Origin: a virus
IMG/VR virus record: IMGVR_UViG_3300024358_000407
Location: 1 to 45,214 of that record
Length of the DNA: 45,214 bases
Reading direction: 5' to 3' (one strand)
Below, piece after piece: positions 7,990 through 16,827 of the stretch. The notes below the pieces were generated by a model that was not told where the DNA came from, ran no database searches, and was given only the letters and a program-made list of their open reading frames with translations. The first letter of the stretch is position 1; each line of letters opens with the position of its first letter. The position numbers and the translations under genes are program-made.

Positions 7990-8373
7990 TCAAAATTTTC
8001 TTTGATATCCGGCTAAATTGAGCATGATCGAATACTGCTCATAGGCTTTTTGGACAGCAGGATTGGTATTACGATAATGTGCTTCTTCTCGTTCTTTGTC
8101 CATAAGGGTTTGGAACATATCAATCTCACCTGGACTGTGTCGTTGCCATTTGAAAAACCGACGTTCCATTTCTATAAGAGTGCGAAGTCTACTCTCTGGT
8201 ATTTCTAAAGTAATAACTTTTTCAGTTTCGTATTCTACAACATCATTGCGAATGATATCGGCACGTTCTGGGTCTGTAAAGAATCTGGGAGGATGATATC
8301 GTGCCCTACGCTTTTGATCGTTCAGAACACGAACTTCATAATTTTCACAGAACTGTTTTACTTCTTCATTCAT
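7990..8373 (-). CDS. Hypothetical phage protein
   Basis: A 127-residue hydrophilic, mostly helical protein (MNEEVKQFCENYEVRVLNDQKRRARYHPPRFF ...). A central segment VVEYETEKVITLEIPESRLRTLIEMERRFFKWQRH could be a helical hairpin. It overlaps the upstream cupin gene by 4 nt (ATGA type), so the two are probably coupled. No recognisable domain. Confidence 0.65.
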   Translation of the reverse strand: MNEEVKQFCENYEVRVLNDQKRRARYHPPRFFTDPERADIIRNDVVEYETEKVITLEIPESRLRTLIEMERRFFKWQRHSPGEIDMFQTLMDKEREEAHYRNTNPAVQKAYEQYSIMLNLAGYQRKF

Positions 8374-8702
8374 TGATGATTTCTCTTACCATCAAATACA
8401 CAAATAAAATAAAGATTCTCATCGCCTGTGTTATGCACACGATGGAATACTCCGTCTTTGATTAAAACTGTGTCGCCTGGATATACATCAAAGTGATCAG
8501 CATCTAATTCCATTCGTCCGTTACCACGAATAAAGAAATATACTTCTTCTTGTCCTTCGTGTCGATGTCCGCCGGTAGATTTGCCAGGCTTAAGATCTGT
8601 AGAACTAACAATTAAATTCTTTAATTCTGTATTATCTTGGACGGTATATCGATCGTCTTTTTTGACAATTTCACCGCCGATGTCGTGAGCACCGTATTTC
8701 AT
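8370..8702 (-). CDS. Small cupin-domain protein
   Basis: A 110-residue single-domain cupin. Motif 1 is visible as GGHRHEGQEEVYFFIRGNG (two histidines and a glutamate, the usual metal ligands). Motif 2 is visible as PGDTVLIKDGVFHRVHNTG (third histidine). Proteins of this size include sugar-phosphate isomerase-like and small-molecule-binding cupins. The substrate is unknown. It overlaps thyX by 4 nt at its 5' end and the next gene by 4 nt at its 3' end, so it is part of the thyX operon. Confidence 0.85.
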   Translation of the reverse strand: MKYGAHDIGGEIVKKDDRYTVQDNTELKNLIVSSTDLKPGKSTGGHRHEGQEEVYFFIRGNGRMELDADHFDVYPGDTVLIKDGVFHRVHNTGDENLYFICVFDGKRNHQ

Positions 8703-9382
8703 TTTGCGATTAAACTTTCTGTCATAGGAAATATAGCAGCGATTGCCTTAGCACAGGCTAATGCCACTAGCTGATGTTCTTTTTGTGTGCCGTTTCCAGA
8801 ACGTAATTCTATGAAATGCACCCATGATCGTAATGTGCCATTCATGTAAAGTTTACTTTCGATGTTTCCTTCTGGCAATACACTACGAGCTTGTTCCTTA
8901 GCTATGCCATTCGTGACAGCCCAAGTGTAGGCTTCACGAGCGGCTCTAATGACACTTTGTTGTTTTTCTTCCCATAAACGTGCGAGCTCTCTTTGCTCAG
9001 CGTCTGCCATATCCAGTTCGACAGAATTTTGTCTGTTTTTGGTGTCCTGCAGTCGTGCTTCTCTAGTGACGAAGTTAAGATCTTGTGTAGGGTCAGCGTA
9101 TCGTTGACTAAATTCTTGGAAGGAAAAACTTCTGTGTCGAAGAATCTGTCTTGCGATATCTCGGGTTGTGGTGATTTCCACACACGCTGATACCATTTCA
9201 AGGGGCGACCAGTGGGCGTGTTTGACCAAGTATCGAATAAGTTTTTCTGATGTTTCTGTATTGAATTGGTTTGAGGGATTGCTGACACGGGCGCAATACG
9301 CGATGAGTTCTTGTGCATCGTCGATGCCCATGTCTGCAAATTCTGCTGTTGGTTGTGAATAGGATACCAAGCGAACATCCAT
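8699..9382 (-). CDS. thyX: FAD-dependent thymidylate synthase ThyX
   Basis: A 227-residue protein. ThyX makes dTMP from dUMP using methylenetetrahydrofolate, FAD and NADPH, raising dTTP for phage replication. The signature R-H-R-x7-S is visible as RHRSFSFQEFSQRY, preceded by HWSPLEM, with the C-terminal ELRSGNGTQKEHQLVALACA. The length is normal for the family. The start ATG at 9382 overlaps the stop of the upstream fibre-like gene. The cupin and 127-residue genes follow with ATGA-type overlaps. Confidence 0.96.
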   Translation of the reverse strand: MDVRLVSYSQPTAEFADMGIDDAQELIAYCARVSNPSNQFNTETSEKLIRYLVKHAHWSPLEMVSACVEITTTRDIARQILRHRSFSFQEFSQRYADPTQDLNFVTREARLQDTKNRQNSVELDMADAEQRELARLWEEKQQSVIRAAREAYTWAVTNGIAKEQARSVLPEGNIESKLYMNGTLRSWVHFIELRSGNGTQKEHQLVALACAKAIAAIFPMTESLIAK

Positions 9383-9882
9383 TATGATTCCTTTAAAATT
9401 TTCATTATTTTTTCTTTTTCAAGAAGATCTTTTTCGAGTTCCATATATTGTTTACGCAACTCTTTTAATTTTTCCCAACGTTCTTCTAATTCTGGATTTG
9501 GTTTAAGAATACCTAAGCGTTCTTCGATCTTTTCTATAGCCTCAGTTAAACTTTTCTCACCAATTTTTATATCAGCGCCATCTCTCATAGTTAAACCGGA
9601 ACCATCTATATGAACGGTGCTGGTAGAGGAATTCCAATTAACTCCAAGACCTGCACCTGTGCCATATATTCCACTACTACCCGCACCGCCATTAGAAATG
9701 GTATAACTGGCTCCACTAGCAGTGGTAGTCCAGGATGATGGTATAGTAACTGATGTAGCCATATTGTCTAAAGTTATAGTGTCGATGCCGCTGCTAGATA
9801 ATCCATAACTAGGCTGCGCGGCACCGTAATTATAACTTTCTCCAAGGTCAAGAACAATAGTATTATTGTCTTGATCAGACAT
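9382..9882 (-). CDS. Fibre-like phage protein with C-terminal coiled coil
   Basis: A 166-residue protein. The first 100 residues are Ser/Thr/Gly-rich and beta-like (YGLSSSGIDTITL, NGGAGSSGIYGTGAGLG), followed by STVHIDGSGLTMRDGADIKIG. The last 60 form a charged coiled coil (IEKIEERLGILKPNPELEER, then LRKQYMELEKDLLEKE). Similar C-termini occur in structural or decoration proteins of large phages. The start MSDQDNNT was chosen because it follows the upstream stop by 1 nt; a longer start would lie inside the H1-like gene. Confidence 0.65.
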   Translation of the reverse strand: MSDQDNNTIVLDLGESYNYGAAQPSYGLSSSGIDTITLDNMATSVTIPSSWTTTASGASYTISNGGAGSSGIYGTGAGLGVNWNSSTSTVHIDGSGLTMRDGADIKIGEKSLTEAIEKIEERLGILKPNPELEERWEKLKELRKQYMELEKDLLEKEKIMKILKES

Positions 9883-9883
9883 A

Positions 9884-10084
9884 TTACTTGCTTGCTGCTT
9901 TTGCTTCTTTACGAGCGTTCTTTTCTTCGGTGATTTCATTACGACGAGCCTTTACTAGTTTGGCTACTTCTTGTAATGCTTTACGAGCTCTAGTTCCGGC
10001 AGCGCCGTTACCTGCTGTAAATTTAGAATCTTCGGATAAAAATTCTTCAAACTGTGCTTTTAATTGTTCTACTGTATTTGACAT
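9884..10084 (-). CDS. Histone H1-like (Hc1-type) small basic protein
   Basis: A 66-residue protein, MSNTVEQLKAQFEEFLSED then GNGAAGTRARKALQEVAKL and a lysine/alanine-rich tail ending KAASK. The G-N-x-A-A-G-T-R-x-R-K-x-L core is characteristic of the Hc1 histone-H1-like family found in chlamydiae, Bacteroidetes and phages. A role in DNA binding or compaction is likely but not shown. GAGG precedes the start by about 8 nt. A tRNA-like gene lies upstream in the same orientation, so both may share a transcript. Confidence 0.75.
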   Translation of the reverse strand: MSNTVEQLKAQFEEFLSEDSKFTAGNGAAGTRARKALQEVAKLVKARRNEITEEKNARKEAKAASK

Positions 10085-10128
10085 ATAATGTTTCCTCTTG
10101 TTAGTAGTATTCTACTTATAATAGAATT

Positions 10129-10239
10129 TGGTGTGGTCGGTAGGATTCGAACCTACAAGGGCTGTGCTTACAGCGGCGCCCCATTCCCAAGTGCGTTTCT
10201 CAACGGACCGGAGGTCTGCCATATTCCACTCACGACCAC
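10129..10239 (-). tRNA. Unusual long tRNA-like gene, possibly tRNA-Leu with an insertion
   Basis: Acceptor strands GTGGTCG/CGACCAC pair perfectly. The T arm is canonical (GTAGG TTCGAAT CCTAC) and A-CCA is encoded. The body is about 107 nt before CCA, some 20 nt longer than a type II tRNA. The D loop (GGAATATGGCAGAC) is leucine-like, and an AGTG/CACT pairing would close the D arm only after a 23-nt insertion. A GCTGT-AAGC-ACAGC hairpin may be a variable arm. No 5+7+5 anticodon arm could be assigned, so identity is open. Confidence 0.6.
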
Positions 10240-10302
10240 AAGTATATTATATAACCGTGTTTTAAAATAATCAACCTCTAAGTGATTAAATATTATCAGT
10301 TT

Positions 10303-11298
10303 ATGAATCATCAATTTCAAAAAATCCCATTTAAAGATATAGTGCGTTTTGGACAACGCACAATGCTAGGAAGGCCTTTGTTTTCAACAAGTTGGATTCT
10401 AGGAAGATTCTGTAATTACTCATGTTCATATTGTTGGCCTTATGCTCGTAGCGACAAATTGGATTTTCAAGATCTAGAAGTATATACTCGAACTGTAGAT
10501 GAAATCAAACGACAAGCTAGACAAAATGGATTTACAGAATTCCATTGGAGTTTCAGTGGCGGTGAACCAACTGCTTATAAACATCTGCTTGATTTGATAA
10601 AACATTTGGACGAAAAAGAAAGTTCTTATCAAAGCGTTCACATGACTACTAATCTCAGCCCTGGCATCAATTGGTGGAGGAAGTGGGCCGAAGTCACTTG
10701 TATGTTACAAAGACGAAGCATAACGGCCAGCTATCATGCTGAACATGCTCGAGAACAAGACTTTAGTGAAAAATGTCTACAGTTAATATATCAAAATGTT
10801 TATGTAACTGTTAATCAAGTTATGGTTCCAGAAAAGTTTTATGATTTATACAAGAGGTGTGAAAGATTTTATAAACTAGGAATCAATGTAACACTGAAAC
10901 CGCAGAGCGATCCTACAGCTAGTCGAATAGTAGATGGTTATACAGACGAAATGATTGATTTAATGCAGACAGGATTTCCTCAAAATCAACACGGAGAAGA
11001 ATTGTATCAAATAGCCCTATACGATTCTAATGGACAAGAATATTTGTTTGATCAAGCAGAACGATTTAATGCGTTTGGTTTTAATAAATTTAAAGATTGG
11101 CATTGTAATAGCGGATATCAAAGTGTTATAATAAGAAGTAATGAAGTAAAAAGATCCTATAGTTGTCATGATCAACCGTTAGGAACATTAACAGAAGGAT
11201 TTAAATTGTTTGATTCTGCCACACCTTGCATTACTAATAGTTGTGTAAGTTCTGCAGACAGCAAGATACCAAAAACGAGAATCAATAATGTTTTCTAG
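10303..11298 (+). CDS. Radical SAM protein (cassette rSAM-1)
   Basis: A 331-residue protein. The [4Fe-4S] motif C-x3-C-x2-C is visible as FCNYSCSYCWPYA about 33 residues in. The S-adenosylmethionine-binding FSGGEPTAY follows near residue 95, then VHMTTNLSPG. Two C-terminal cysteine clusters (DWHCNSGYQS; SYSCHDQ with CITNSCVSS) resemble a SPASM/twitch auxiliary cluster region. Radical SAM enzymes generate a 5'-deoxyadenosyl radical; the substrate here is unknown. The ATG at 10303 was preferred over an in-frame GTG at 10282, but neither has a clear RBS. It shares the CNY-x-C-x-YC-WP signature with the protein at 12052-13059, and overlaps the SGNH gene by 11 nt. Confidence 0.88.
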   Translation: MNHQFQKIPFKDIVRFGQRTMLGRPLFSTSWILGRFCNYSCSYCWPYARSDKLDFQDLEVYTRTVDEIKRQARQNGFTEFHWSFSGGEPTAYKHLLDLIKHLDEKESSYQSVHMTTNLSPGINWWRKWAEVTCMLQRRSITASYHAEHAREQDFSEKCLQLIYQNVYVTVNQVMVPEKFYDLYKRCERFYKLGINVTLKPQSDPTASRIVDGYTDEMIDLMQTGFPQNQHGEELYQIALYDSNGQEYLFDQAERFNAFGFNKFKDWHCNSGYQSVIIRSNEVKRSYSCHDQPLGTLTEGFKLFDSATPCITNSCVSSADSKIPKTRINNVF

Positions 11299-12049
11299 TA
11301 TAAGTTTTTTGCCGATGATCACAAGAATAAGACAAAATAAATTCTTGCCAAACGATTGTTATCATACAACAGAATGGGCCGATACTGATACTAAAGAATT
11401 ATTTGAAGAAAATTTAAGAACTCAACCAGAAGATTGGTATTATCGACATAAGTCGATAACATATAAAAATAATTCTCATGGATATAGGACCAAAGAGTTT
11501 AAAGATATCAATTGGTCAAACTCTATTGTTGTATTTGGTTGTTCACATGTATATGGAACTGGGCTGGATGAATCGGATACTATTAGTTCTAACATCGAAA
11601 AAATAACTGGGATAAACACGATTAATCTAGGCCTTGGCGGAACATCAATGATTTATGCTATGCATAATTCTATTATTTTACGAGAAGGTTATCCTAGGCC
11701 CAGAGCTGTGATATACCTATGGCCAGATTATTCTCGATGCACAGAATACTTTCGTCATACCCTTCTAAACCATGGGGCTCACACTATACAGCCTGATAAT
11801 ATCATGGGTGTATGGAATAGCAATGATTATAATGTTAAGGTTCATGCAATTTTTATACAAAAAAATATTAGACTGTTATGGCAAGATACTCTGCTATATG
11901 AAGCGAGTTTTTTTATTAAAGACACTGCTGACCTTTTAAAGTGTAATAAATTATCTATGTGTGATTTCGCAAGAGATATGATTCATCCAGGAATACAATC
12001 TGCTCAGAAAGCTGCTATGAAAATTTCTAAGGATTTAAAATTAATTTAA
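11288..12049 (+). CDS. SGNH/GDSL-type hydrolase-like protein
   Basis: A 253-residue protein. Block I is visible as VVFGCSHVYGTGL (G-x-S nucleophile), a possible block II glycine as NLGLGGTSMIY, and the C-terminal D-x-x-H as DMIHPG. SGNH enzymes are esterases, O-acetyl transferases or lipases acting on acyl groups of lipids, sugars or peptides. There is no signal peptide, so it is probably cytoplasmic. It overlaps the rSAM gene upstream and is 3 nt from the next rSAM gene; a second SGNH-like protein follows that one, so the order is rSAM-SGNH-rSAM-SGNH. Confidence 0.75.
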   Translation: MFSSISFLPMITRIRQNKFLPNDCYHTTEWADTDTKELFEENLRTQPEDWYYRHKSITYKNNSHGYRTKEFKDINWSNSIVVFGCSHVYGTGLDESDTISSNIEKITGINTINLGLGGTSMIYAMHNSIILREGYPRPRAVIYLWPDYSRCTEYFRHTLLNHGAHTIQPDNIMGVWNSNDYNVKVHAIFIQKNIRLLWQDTLLYEASFFIKDTADLLKCNKLSMCDFARDMIHPGIQSAQKAAMKISKDLKLI

Positions 12050-12051
12050 AA

Positions 12052-13059
12052 ATGGATTTAATATCAATACATAACAATTGGCGAGATGATGTATTAAACA
12101 TCGATATAAATCTCGGAAATTATTGTAATTACAAATGCTGGTATTGTTGGCCCGGCAGCAATGATGGCACACATAAATTTCCTAACATAGACATTATCAA
12201 AAAAAATATAACTCATCTGATTGAGTATTATCTAAAACATTCTAACAAGCGAGTGTTTGATATTCATTTTTGTGGAGGCGAGCCAAGCCACTGGCCGAAA
12301 TTAATTGATTTTGTTGAGTTCTTAAAACTAAACTATCAGTGTTTAATATCAATGACTACTAATGCTTCAAAGAGCATGGAGTGGTGGCAAAAAGCAGCAC
12401 CCTATTTTGACAGAGTCCACGTAAGCTGCCATAGAGAATACAGTGATACTAGCCATCTAAAACAAGTCTGCGACTATCTTTATACTAAGAATGTCGTAGC
12501 CAGTGTGTCTGTAATGATGGATCCTAGAGACTGGGACAAGTGTATCGAAATGGTTGAAGACCTAAAGACTAGTAAAAAGAGTTGGACTATTCGATACGTT
12601 GAAATCATTGACCCCGAAGTTAATTACACCGATGAACAAAAGATTGTTTTAAAAAAATTTAGAGCTAGACGAGCTAATCTGTTTTGGTTCTTAAAAAACA
12701 ACAAGTATTATGTCAGTAAAGTTACGGCTGTAGATAGTAATAATAAAAAGCATCGACTAGAGGACAACGAAGTTCTTCTAAAACGTTTGAATAATTTCTA
12801 TGGGTGGTCCTGTTCTGTTGGAGTGAACTGGTTGAACATTAACAAGGATGGCATGATTGCCGGCACTTGCAATCAAAAACTCTACGGTGAAAACGAATAT
12901 TACAATTTGTATGATCCGGAATTTTCCGAAAAGTTTAAACCTAAATTGCAGTATGCAGTCTGTGAACAAACATCTTGTTTATGTAGTGTTGAAACTGTAA
13001 TGCCTAAATTTAGAAACAAAGATTCTAAAAAATTTATTCCATTGACACAGATAACATGA
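12052..13059 (+). CDS. Radical SAM protein (cassette rSAM-2)
   Basis: A 335-residue protein. The cluster motif is LGNYCNYKCWYCWPG near residue 25. The SAM-binding FCGGEPSHW lies near residue 82, and SMTTNAS follows. Near the C-terminus are WSCSVGVNWLNINKDG, AGTCNQ and CEQTSCLCSVET, a SPASM/twitch-like auxiliary region. It is a paralogue of the proteins at 10303 and 24696 by shared CNY-x-C-x-YC and W-x-C-x-x-G motifs. The substrate is unknown. It overlaps the following SGNH gene by 4 nt (ATGA), which indicates a single operon. Confidence 0.9.
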   Translation: MDLISIHNNWRDDVLNIDINLGNYCNYKCWYCWPGSNDGTHKFPNIDIIKKNITHLIEYYLKHSNKRVFDIHFCGGEPSHWPKLIDFVEFLKLNYQCLISMTTNASKSMEWWQKAAPYFDRVHVSCHREYSDTSHLKQVCDYLYTKNVVASVSVMMDPRDWDKCIEMVEDLKTSKKSWTIRYVEIIDPEVNYTDEQKIVLKKFRARRANLFWFLKNNKYYVSKVTAVDSNNKKHRLEDNEVLLKRLNNFYGWSCSVGVNWLNINKDGMIAGTCNQKLYGENEYYNLYDPEFSEKFKPKLQYAVCEQTSCLCSVETVMPKFRNKDSKKFIPLTQIT

Positions 13060-13730
13060 GATTAGTTTCTTTTGGATGCTCGTTGACTTACGGTGCCGGA
13101 CTAGAAGATTGTTTTATTCCTCCTGATCGACCCGGTATACATCCTAGTAAAAAATCCTGGCCCTCATTAATTGCTCAAGAACTAGATATAGAATGTGTAA
13201 ATCAGTCCCGTATAGGATCTAGCAATAAAGAAATATGGCATAATATTATTTCATTTGATTTTAAAGATCACGATCTTGTTTTCATAATGTGGACTTACCC
13301 AGATAGGACTTGTATTTTACATCCAAAAAAAGACAAATCTGAACAAATTGGTATTTGGTCCGAGAATAAAAAAATATTTTATAAAGATTTTTACTCGGAG
13401 TATGATGCTGAAACAATGTCAAAGTTATTTGTTAGTCATGCTAATTATTTTTTAGAAACCAAAAATATAAAGGTTTTTAATTTGGTTGTTGACAACAGGT
13501 TTAAATATATTTTTAAATTAAACAATCGAATAATTGATCATATACCCGTTTATATATGGACCCACGAAAATCAATTTCCTCTGTCTCAAGATAACAATCA
13601 CGGTAACGAAGAATGTCACAGAGAAGTAGCTAGGTTAATAATGGATCATGTAAACATCGAACATTCTATACCTAAACAGAAAAAATTATCACTTTTGAAA
13701 AGATTTAAGAGACTTTTAACAAACATATGA
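13056..13730 (+). CDS. SGNH hydrolase-like protein, second copy
   Basis: A 224-residue protein beginning MRLVSFGCSLTYGAGLED, the block I G-x-S of SGNH hydrolases. Then come SRIGSSNKEIWHN (a block II-like glycine and asparagine) and VFIMWTYPDRTCI. A C-terminal NNHGNEECHREVARLI supplies a candidate catalytic His. The basic tail (KQKKLSLLKRFKRL) is unlike the first copy. It overlaps the preceding rSAM and following methyltransferase-like genes by 4 nt each. It is probably a hydrolase or acyltransferase for the cassette's unknown product. Confidence 0.75.
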   Translation: MRLVSFGCSLTYGAGLEDCFIPPDRPGIHPSKKSWPSLIAQELDIECVNQSRIGSSNKEIWHNIISFDFKDHDLVFIMWTYPDRTCILHPKKDKSEQIGIWSENKKIFYKDFYSEYDAETMSKLFVSHANYFLETKNIKVFNLVVDNRFKYIFKLNNRIIDHIPVYIWTHENQFPLSQDNNHGNEECHREVARLIMDHVNIEHSIPKQKKLSLLKRFKRLLTNI

Positions 13731-14323
13731 TTTTAGATTCCGAACATATTTTATTTTGGATGGATGCTATTCGAAATAGTAATGATCCTAAACGGACTTT
13801 AGAATCGTTCTGGAAAGGTCAAATAAGAAGTAAAGAATGGTTGATACAGAATCTTAGACCTCATATTAAAAAATTTATTTCTATAGATATATGCGGTGGC
13901 TGGAACGGTGTGTTAGCCAGCATGATTTTTCAAAGTGATATACCCTGTATTAACATACGCAGTATTGATATCGATCCTTCATGCGAAGAAATAGCCGAAA
14001 CAATGAATAAGCCAGAGCATATGGTAGGAAAATTTCAAGCCATAACTGCTGATATGTGTGATTTAACCTACAATGCTGATGTGGTAATCAACACTAGTTG
14101 TGAACATATCACACAAGATCAATACAACCAGTGGTTGAATAATATATCACCCGAATCGTTAGTTGTTGTTCAAAGCAACAATTACGAAATACCCGAACAT
14201 ATTAGGATCGCAGATAGTTTAAAAACTTTTGAATCACAGAGTGATCTAGATATTCTCTGGAGCGGAGAATATGAATTACCTTTGTATAAAAGATTTATGA
14301 TAATTGGTAAGTTAAAGAGATAA
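13727..14323 (+). CDS. Class I SAM-dependent methyltransferase-like protein
   Basis: A 198-residue Rossmann-like protein. A motif I-like glycine loop is ISIDICGGWNGVLASMIF. The acidic end of strand 2 is SIDIDPSCEEIAETM, and VVINTSCEHIT follows at the motif IV position. The pattern resembles nicotianamine-synthase-type and other divergent methyltransferases, but the canonical E/D-x-G-x-G-x-G is altered, so another SAM-using transfer is possible. It overlaps the upstream SGNH gene by 4 nt and converges with the B12-type rSAM gene, overlapping its 3' end by 12 nt. Confidence 0.65.
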   Translation: MILDSEHILFWMDAIRNSNDPKRTLESFWKGQIRSKEWLIQNLRPHIKKFISIDICGGWNGVLASMIFQSDIPCINIRSIDIDPSCEEIAETMNKPEHMVGKFQAITADMCDLTYNADVVINTSCEHITQDQYNQWLNNISPESLVVVQSNNYEIPEHIRIADSLKTFESQSDLDILWSGEYELPLYKRFMIIGKLKR

Positions 14324-15787
14324 TTTTTTTTCTATGTAAGAAAAGATTTTATGATTTTTAATTTTTTTATACTTCGTATGATCGTAATGAGATGTTTCGG
14401 ACATTGCTTCTTCCGGACTTAATCCCAAAGACATCAAAGCCCATACTGTAAAATTTCCTATCTTGCTTGGCTCCTCGCCATTGATAGAATCTAGCCTCTC
14501 AGCCATTTCACTGAATTCAAAAAAATCTCCCTCATCATTTTTCCATAATACTTGGGGTTTGGTTAAAAATCCAGTATACACATCTTCGTGTGTTTTCTTA
14601 TAAACGTTTAGTTCGTCGAGGGTTAATTCTCTATAGCCATACTTAGAAAAATCTTCACCAAATGCACTTAATCTATAATTTGTAGTTTTAGGAATCAATA
14701 AGGGCCAAAAGTGCCAATGCTGATCTTGCCAATTGCTTCTCAACCATTGATGGGTGTTTTCTATATCATTTTTCGTTTCGTAAGGAAGTCCTGCTATGAA
14801 TGATGCAGTTCCTCTATAGTATCCTAAGGTCGACAACATGTAATTTTTAGTGTCGAGCATTAGTTGTTTATTTTTTTCTGGATCTAATCCTTTTCCTATC
14901 GTTTTCCCTGCTCGATGATTTAAAGTTTCAACTCCGTAAAAATGTCCCCAAATTCTTGCTCTGGCCAATAACTCTATTTGATGTCTATTTGCATTGAACA
15001 AATCTAATCTAATAAACCCTGTAAAGTTTGGTTCGAATCCAACACGGTTAACAGCGTTTCCTAATTTTATAATTTTTTCATCTCGTTCGTTAATAGTTTC
15101 GTCGGCTATGATATAATTTTTAATCCCCCATTTATCGTAGACATCTTTTAAATCTCGATACATGATTTCTTCAGACACAGACGTATCTTCTTTAACTCCT
15201 AGCACAGGAAACTCACAAAATTTACATTTGAATTTGCATCCTCTCGAAAGTTCTAAAGTTAGAACATCGTCTTCCGCTAGGAAATCTCTATCTTCATATT
15301 CGACTGAATAATCGTCCATAGGCCATGCAGGGTAAAAATGTAAGGCATTGATTGCCCAACCTTTATAACAGGGAACACCGGAAGGCTTTTGACCGTTTGA
15401 GAATTCATATTTGAGAATAGCCTCTACTGCTCTTTCTCCAAATCCGTAAACATAGTAATCAGCGTTTAGATCTAAATTGAAATTTTGATTGCCACCTACT
15501 ATAACTATAACTTCTGGATGATGCTTTTTAAAATAATCTATAATATTTTTTACAATTGGCTCGTATAAATTCCAAGTGATTGAAATCCCAATCCATTTAA
15601 TCGCATGTTTTTTATTTCTGTTGCTTACTAATTTTTTAATGTTTGTTAGATTCCAATAAGACACATAATCGATAACTTCAATGTCCCAACCTAATTTTCT
15701 AACATGAGTAGCTATCCTATAGCCGCCAGTGGATCTTCCAGTGGATGGATTATCTTTGGCAAACCCTGTGAACACAATACCATACAT
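14312..15787 (-). CDS. B12-binding-type radical SAM protein (rSAM-3)
   Basis: A 491-residue protein with two domains. The N-terminal 150 residues form a Rossmann/cobalamin-binding-like domain (TGFAKDNPSTGRSTGGYRIA, VIVIVGGNQN, VYGFGERAVEAIL). The rSAM barrel follows with ELSRGCKFKCKFCEFPVLG near residue 187. IIADETINERDEK is a conserved DE[TN] strand of B12-rSAM proteins, and GVETLNHRAGKTIGKG is another family element. Such enzymes often methylate unactivated carbons or rearrange substrates, though many lack cobalamin. Whether B12 binds is not shown. It is the last gene of the minus-strand block running from 19931. Confidence 0.88.
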   Translation of the reverse strand: MYGIVFTGFAKDNPSTGRSTGGYRIATHVRKLGWDIEVIDYVSYWNLTNIKKLVSNRNKKHAIKWIGISITWNLYEPIVKNIIDYFKKHHPEVIVIVGGNQNFNLDLNADYYVYGFGERAVEAILKYEFSNGQKPSGVPCYKGWAINALHFYPAWPMDDYSVEYEDRDFLAEDDVLTLELSRGCKFKCKFCEFPVLGVKEDTSVSEEIMYRDLKDVYDKWGIKNYIIADETINERDEKIIKLGNAVNRVGFEPNFTGFIRLDLFNANRHQIELLARARIWGHFYGVETLNHRAGKTIGKGLDPEKNKQLMLDTKNYMLSTLGYYRGTASFIAGLPYETKNDIENTHQWLRSNWQDQHWHFWPLLIPKTTNYRLSAFGEDFSKYGYRELTLDELNVYKKTHEDVYTGFLTKPQVLWKNDEGDFFEFSEMAERLDSINGEEPSKIGNFTVWALMSLGLSPEEAMSETSHYDHTKYKKIKNHKIFSYIEKKLSL

Positions 15788-16827
15788 TATATTTCTTCTC
15801 TAATTACAGGATTTGGAGATTTACCGTTGCCGCCACAGAAAAAGGTGCATATGTTAAGTCTATCTTCCGAAGTCCATTTTCTTTGTATTTCTTTATAAAA
15901 ATTTCCTGTTAATATAGTATCCCAATCATTTTTATAAAGATTAATGTGATCGTCACCGTTAGTTGTCCAAAATTCGTCCCAGCCGTGATTATAAAACTGT
16001 CCTGCAAAAGTTTTAAATTGATATAATGACGATGCTATATAACAACAGGGAAATAAGCGTCCTTCTACATCTATGTAAACTGATTGTTCTTGTTGGGCGT
16101 CACAATCGATGGTTAAATCTTTTGTATCTTCTTTCCAGGTTTTATAGTTAGGAATAAATTTTATTTCATTAACATACATGCCATCGGTAGAAGGTTCGAT
16201 CGGAACATTATCCCCACCTATCAATTTCAATCCTTTCAAATCTGTAATAGGAAATCGATGAGATTTTTTTACAATAAATTCTTTAAAGCCTAGGTCTTTG
16301 GCTAAAACCCCTGCTTGATCTATTTGATGTTGGTTATGTTTAAAAACAATAAACTGCCAACTAGCGTTTCCTCCGTGTTTAATAAACGATCTTACATTTT
16401 TTATTAAGTTATTCCAGTTTACATTTACTCTATAGATATGATTAGTATTCTCTAAACCGTCTATGGCAAACATAATAGAGTCATCGGGTGATAGTAACTC
16501 TGCTAATTCTCTCCACCATTTAGGAGATTTCATTCCGCCGTTAGTTGAAACAGTTATTTTAGTATCTTTATTTTTTTCTTTTACGAGTTTTATGATTTCT
16601 AAAAAATTAGGAGCAGCACAAGGATCACCTAAGGTTCCTGCAAAATGTATTTTTTTTAAATTTTTATAAACTTCTAGGGGAATGAGATTAAAAAAATCAG
16701 CAGGTAGATATTTCTGATCAAAGGAAATATTTTCAAGCGTCAGCTCTTCTCGAAGGCACTGAGGACATCTAGCATTGCAGATAGTAGAATTTTCAATTTC
16801 AATAACTGAAATATTTTTATAGAACAT
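15787..16827 (-). CDS. Radical SAM/SPASM protein (rSAM-4)
   Basis: A 346-residue protein. The cluster motif is IENSTICNARCPQCLREEL near residue 13, GTLGDPCAAPN takes the place of the usual G-G-E-P, and TVSTNGGM follows. The C-terminal CDAQQEQSVYIDVEGRLFP with CCY is a SPASM-type auxiliary cluster segment. It is a clear paralogue of the protein at 29936-31021 (same CN/K-x-x-CP-x-C, GDP, THG/VEG-x-x-x-PCC order). SPASM enzymes commonly modify peptides or reactivate enzymes; no precursor peptide is identified. It overlaps the B12-rSAM gene by 1 nt and the Rossmann gene by 11 nt. Confidence 0.88.
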   Translation of the reverse strand: MFYKNISVIEIENSTICNARCPQCLREELTLENISFDQKYLPADFFNLIPLEVYKNLKKIHFAGTLGDPCAAPNFLEIIKLVKEKNKDTKITVSTNGGMKSPKWWRELAELLSPDDSIMFAIDGLENTNHIYRVNVNWNNLIKNVRSFIKHGGNASWQFIVFKHNQHQIDQAGVLAKDLGFKEFIVKKSHRFPITDLKGLKLIGGDNVPIEPSTDGMYVNEIKFIPNYKTWKEDTKDLTIDCDAQQEQSVYIDVEGRLFPCCYIASSLYQFKTFAGQFYNHGWDEFWTTNGDDHINLYKNDWDTILTGNFYKEIQRKWTSEDRLNICTFFCGGNGKSPNPVIREEI

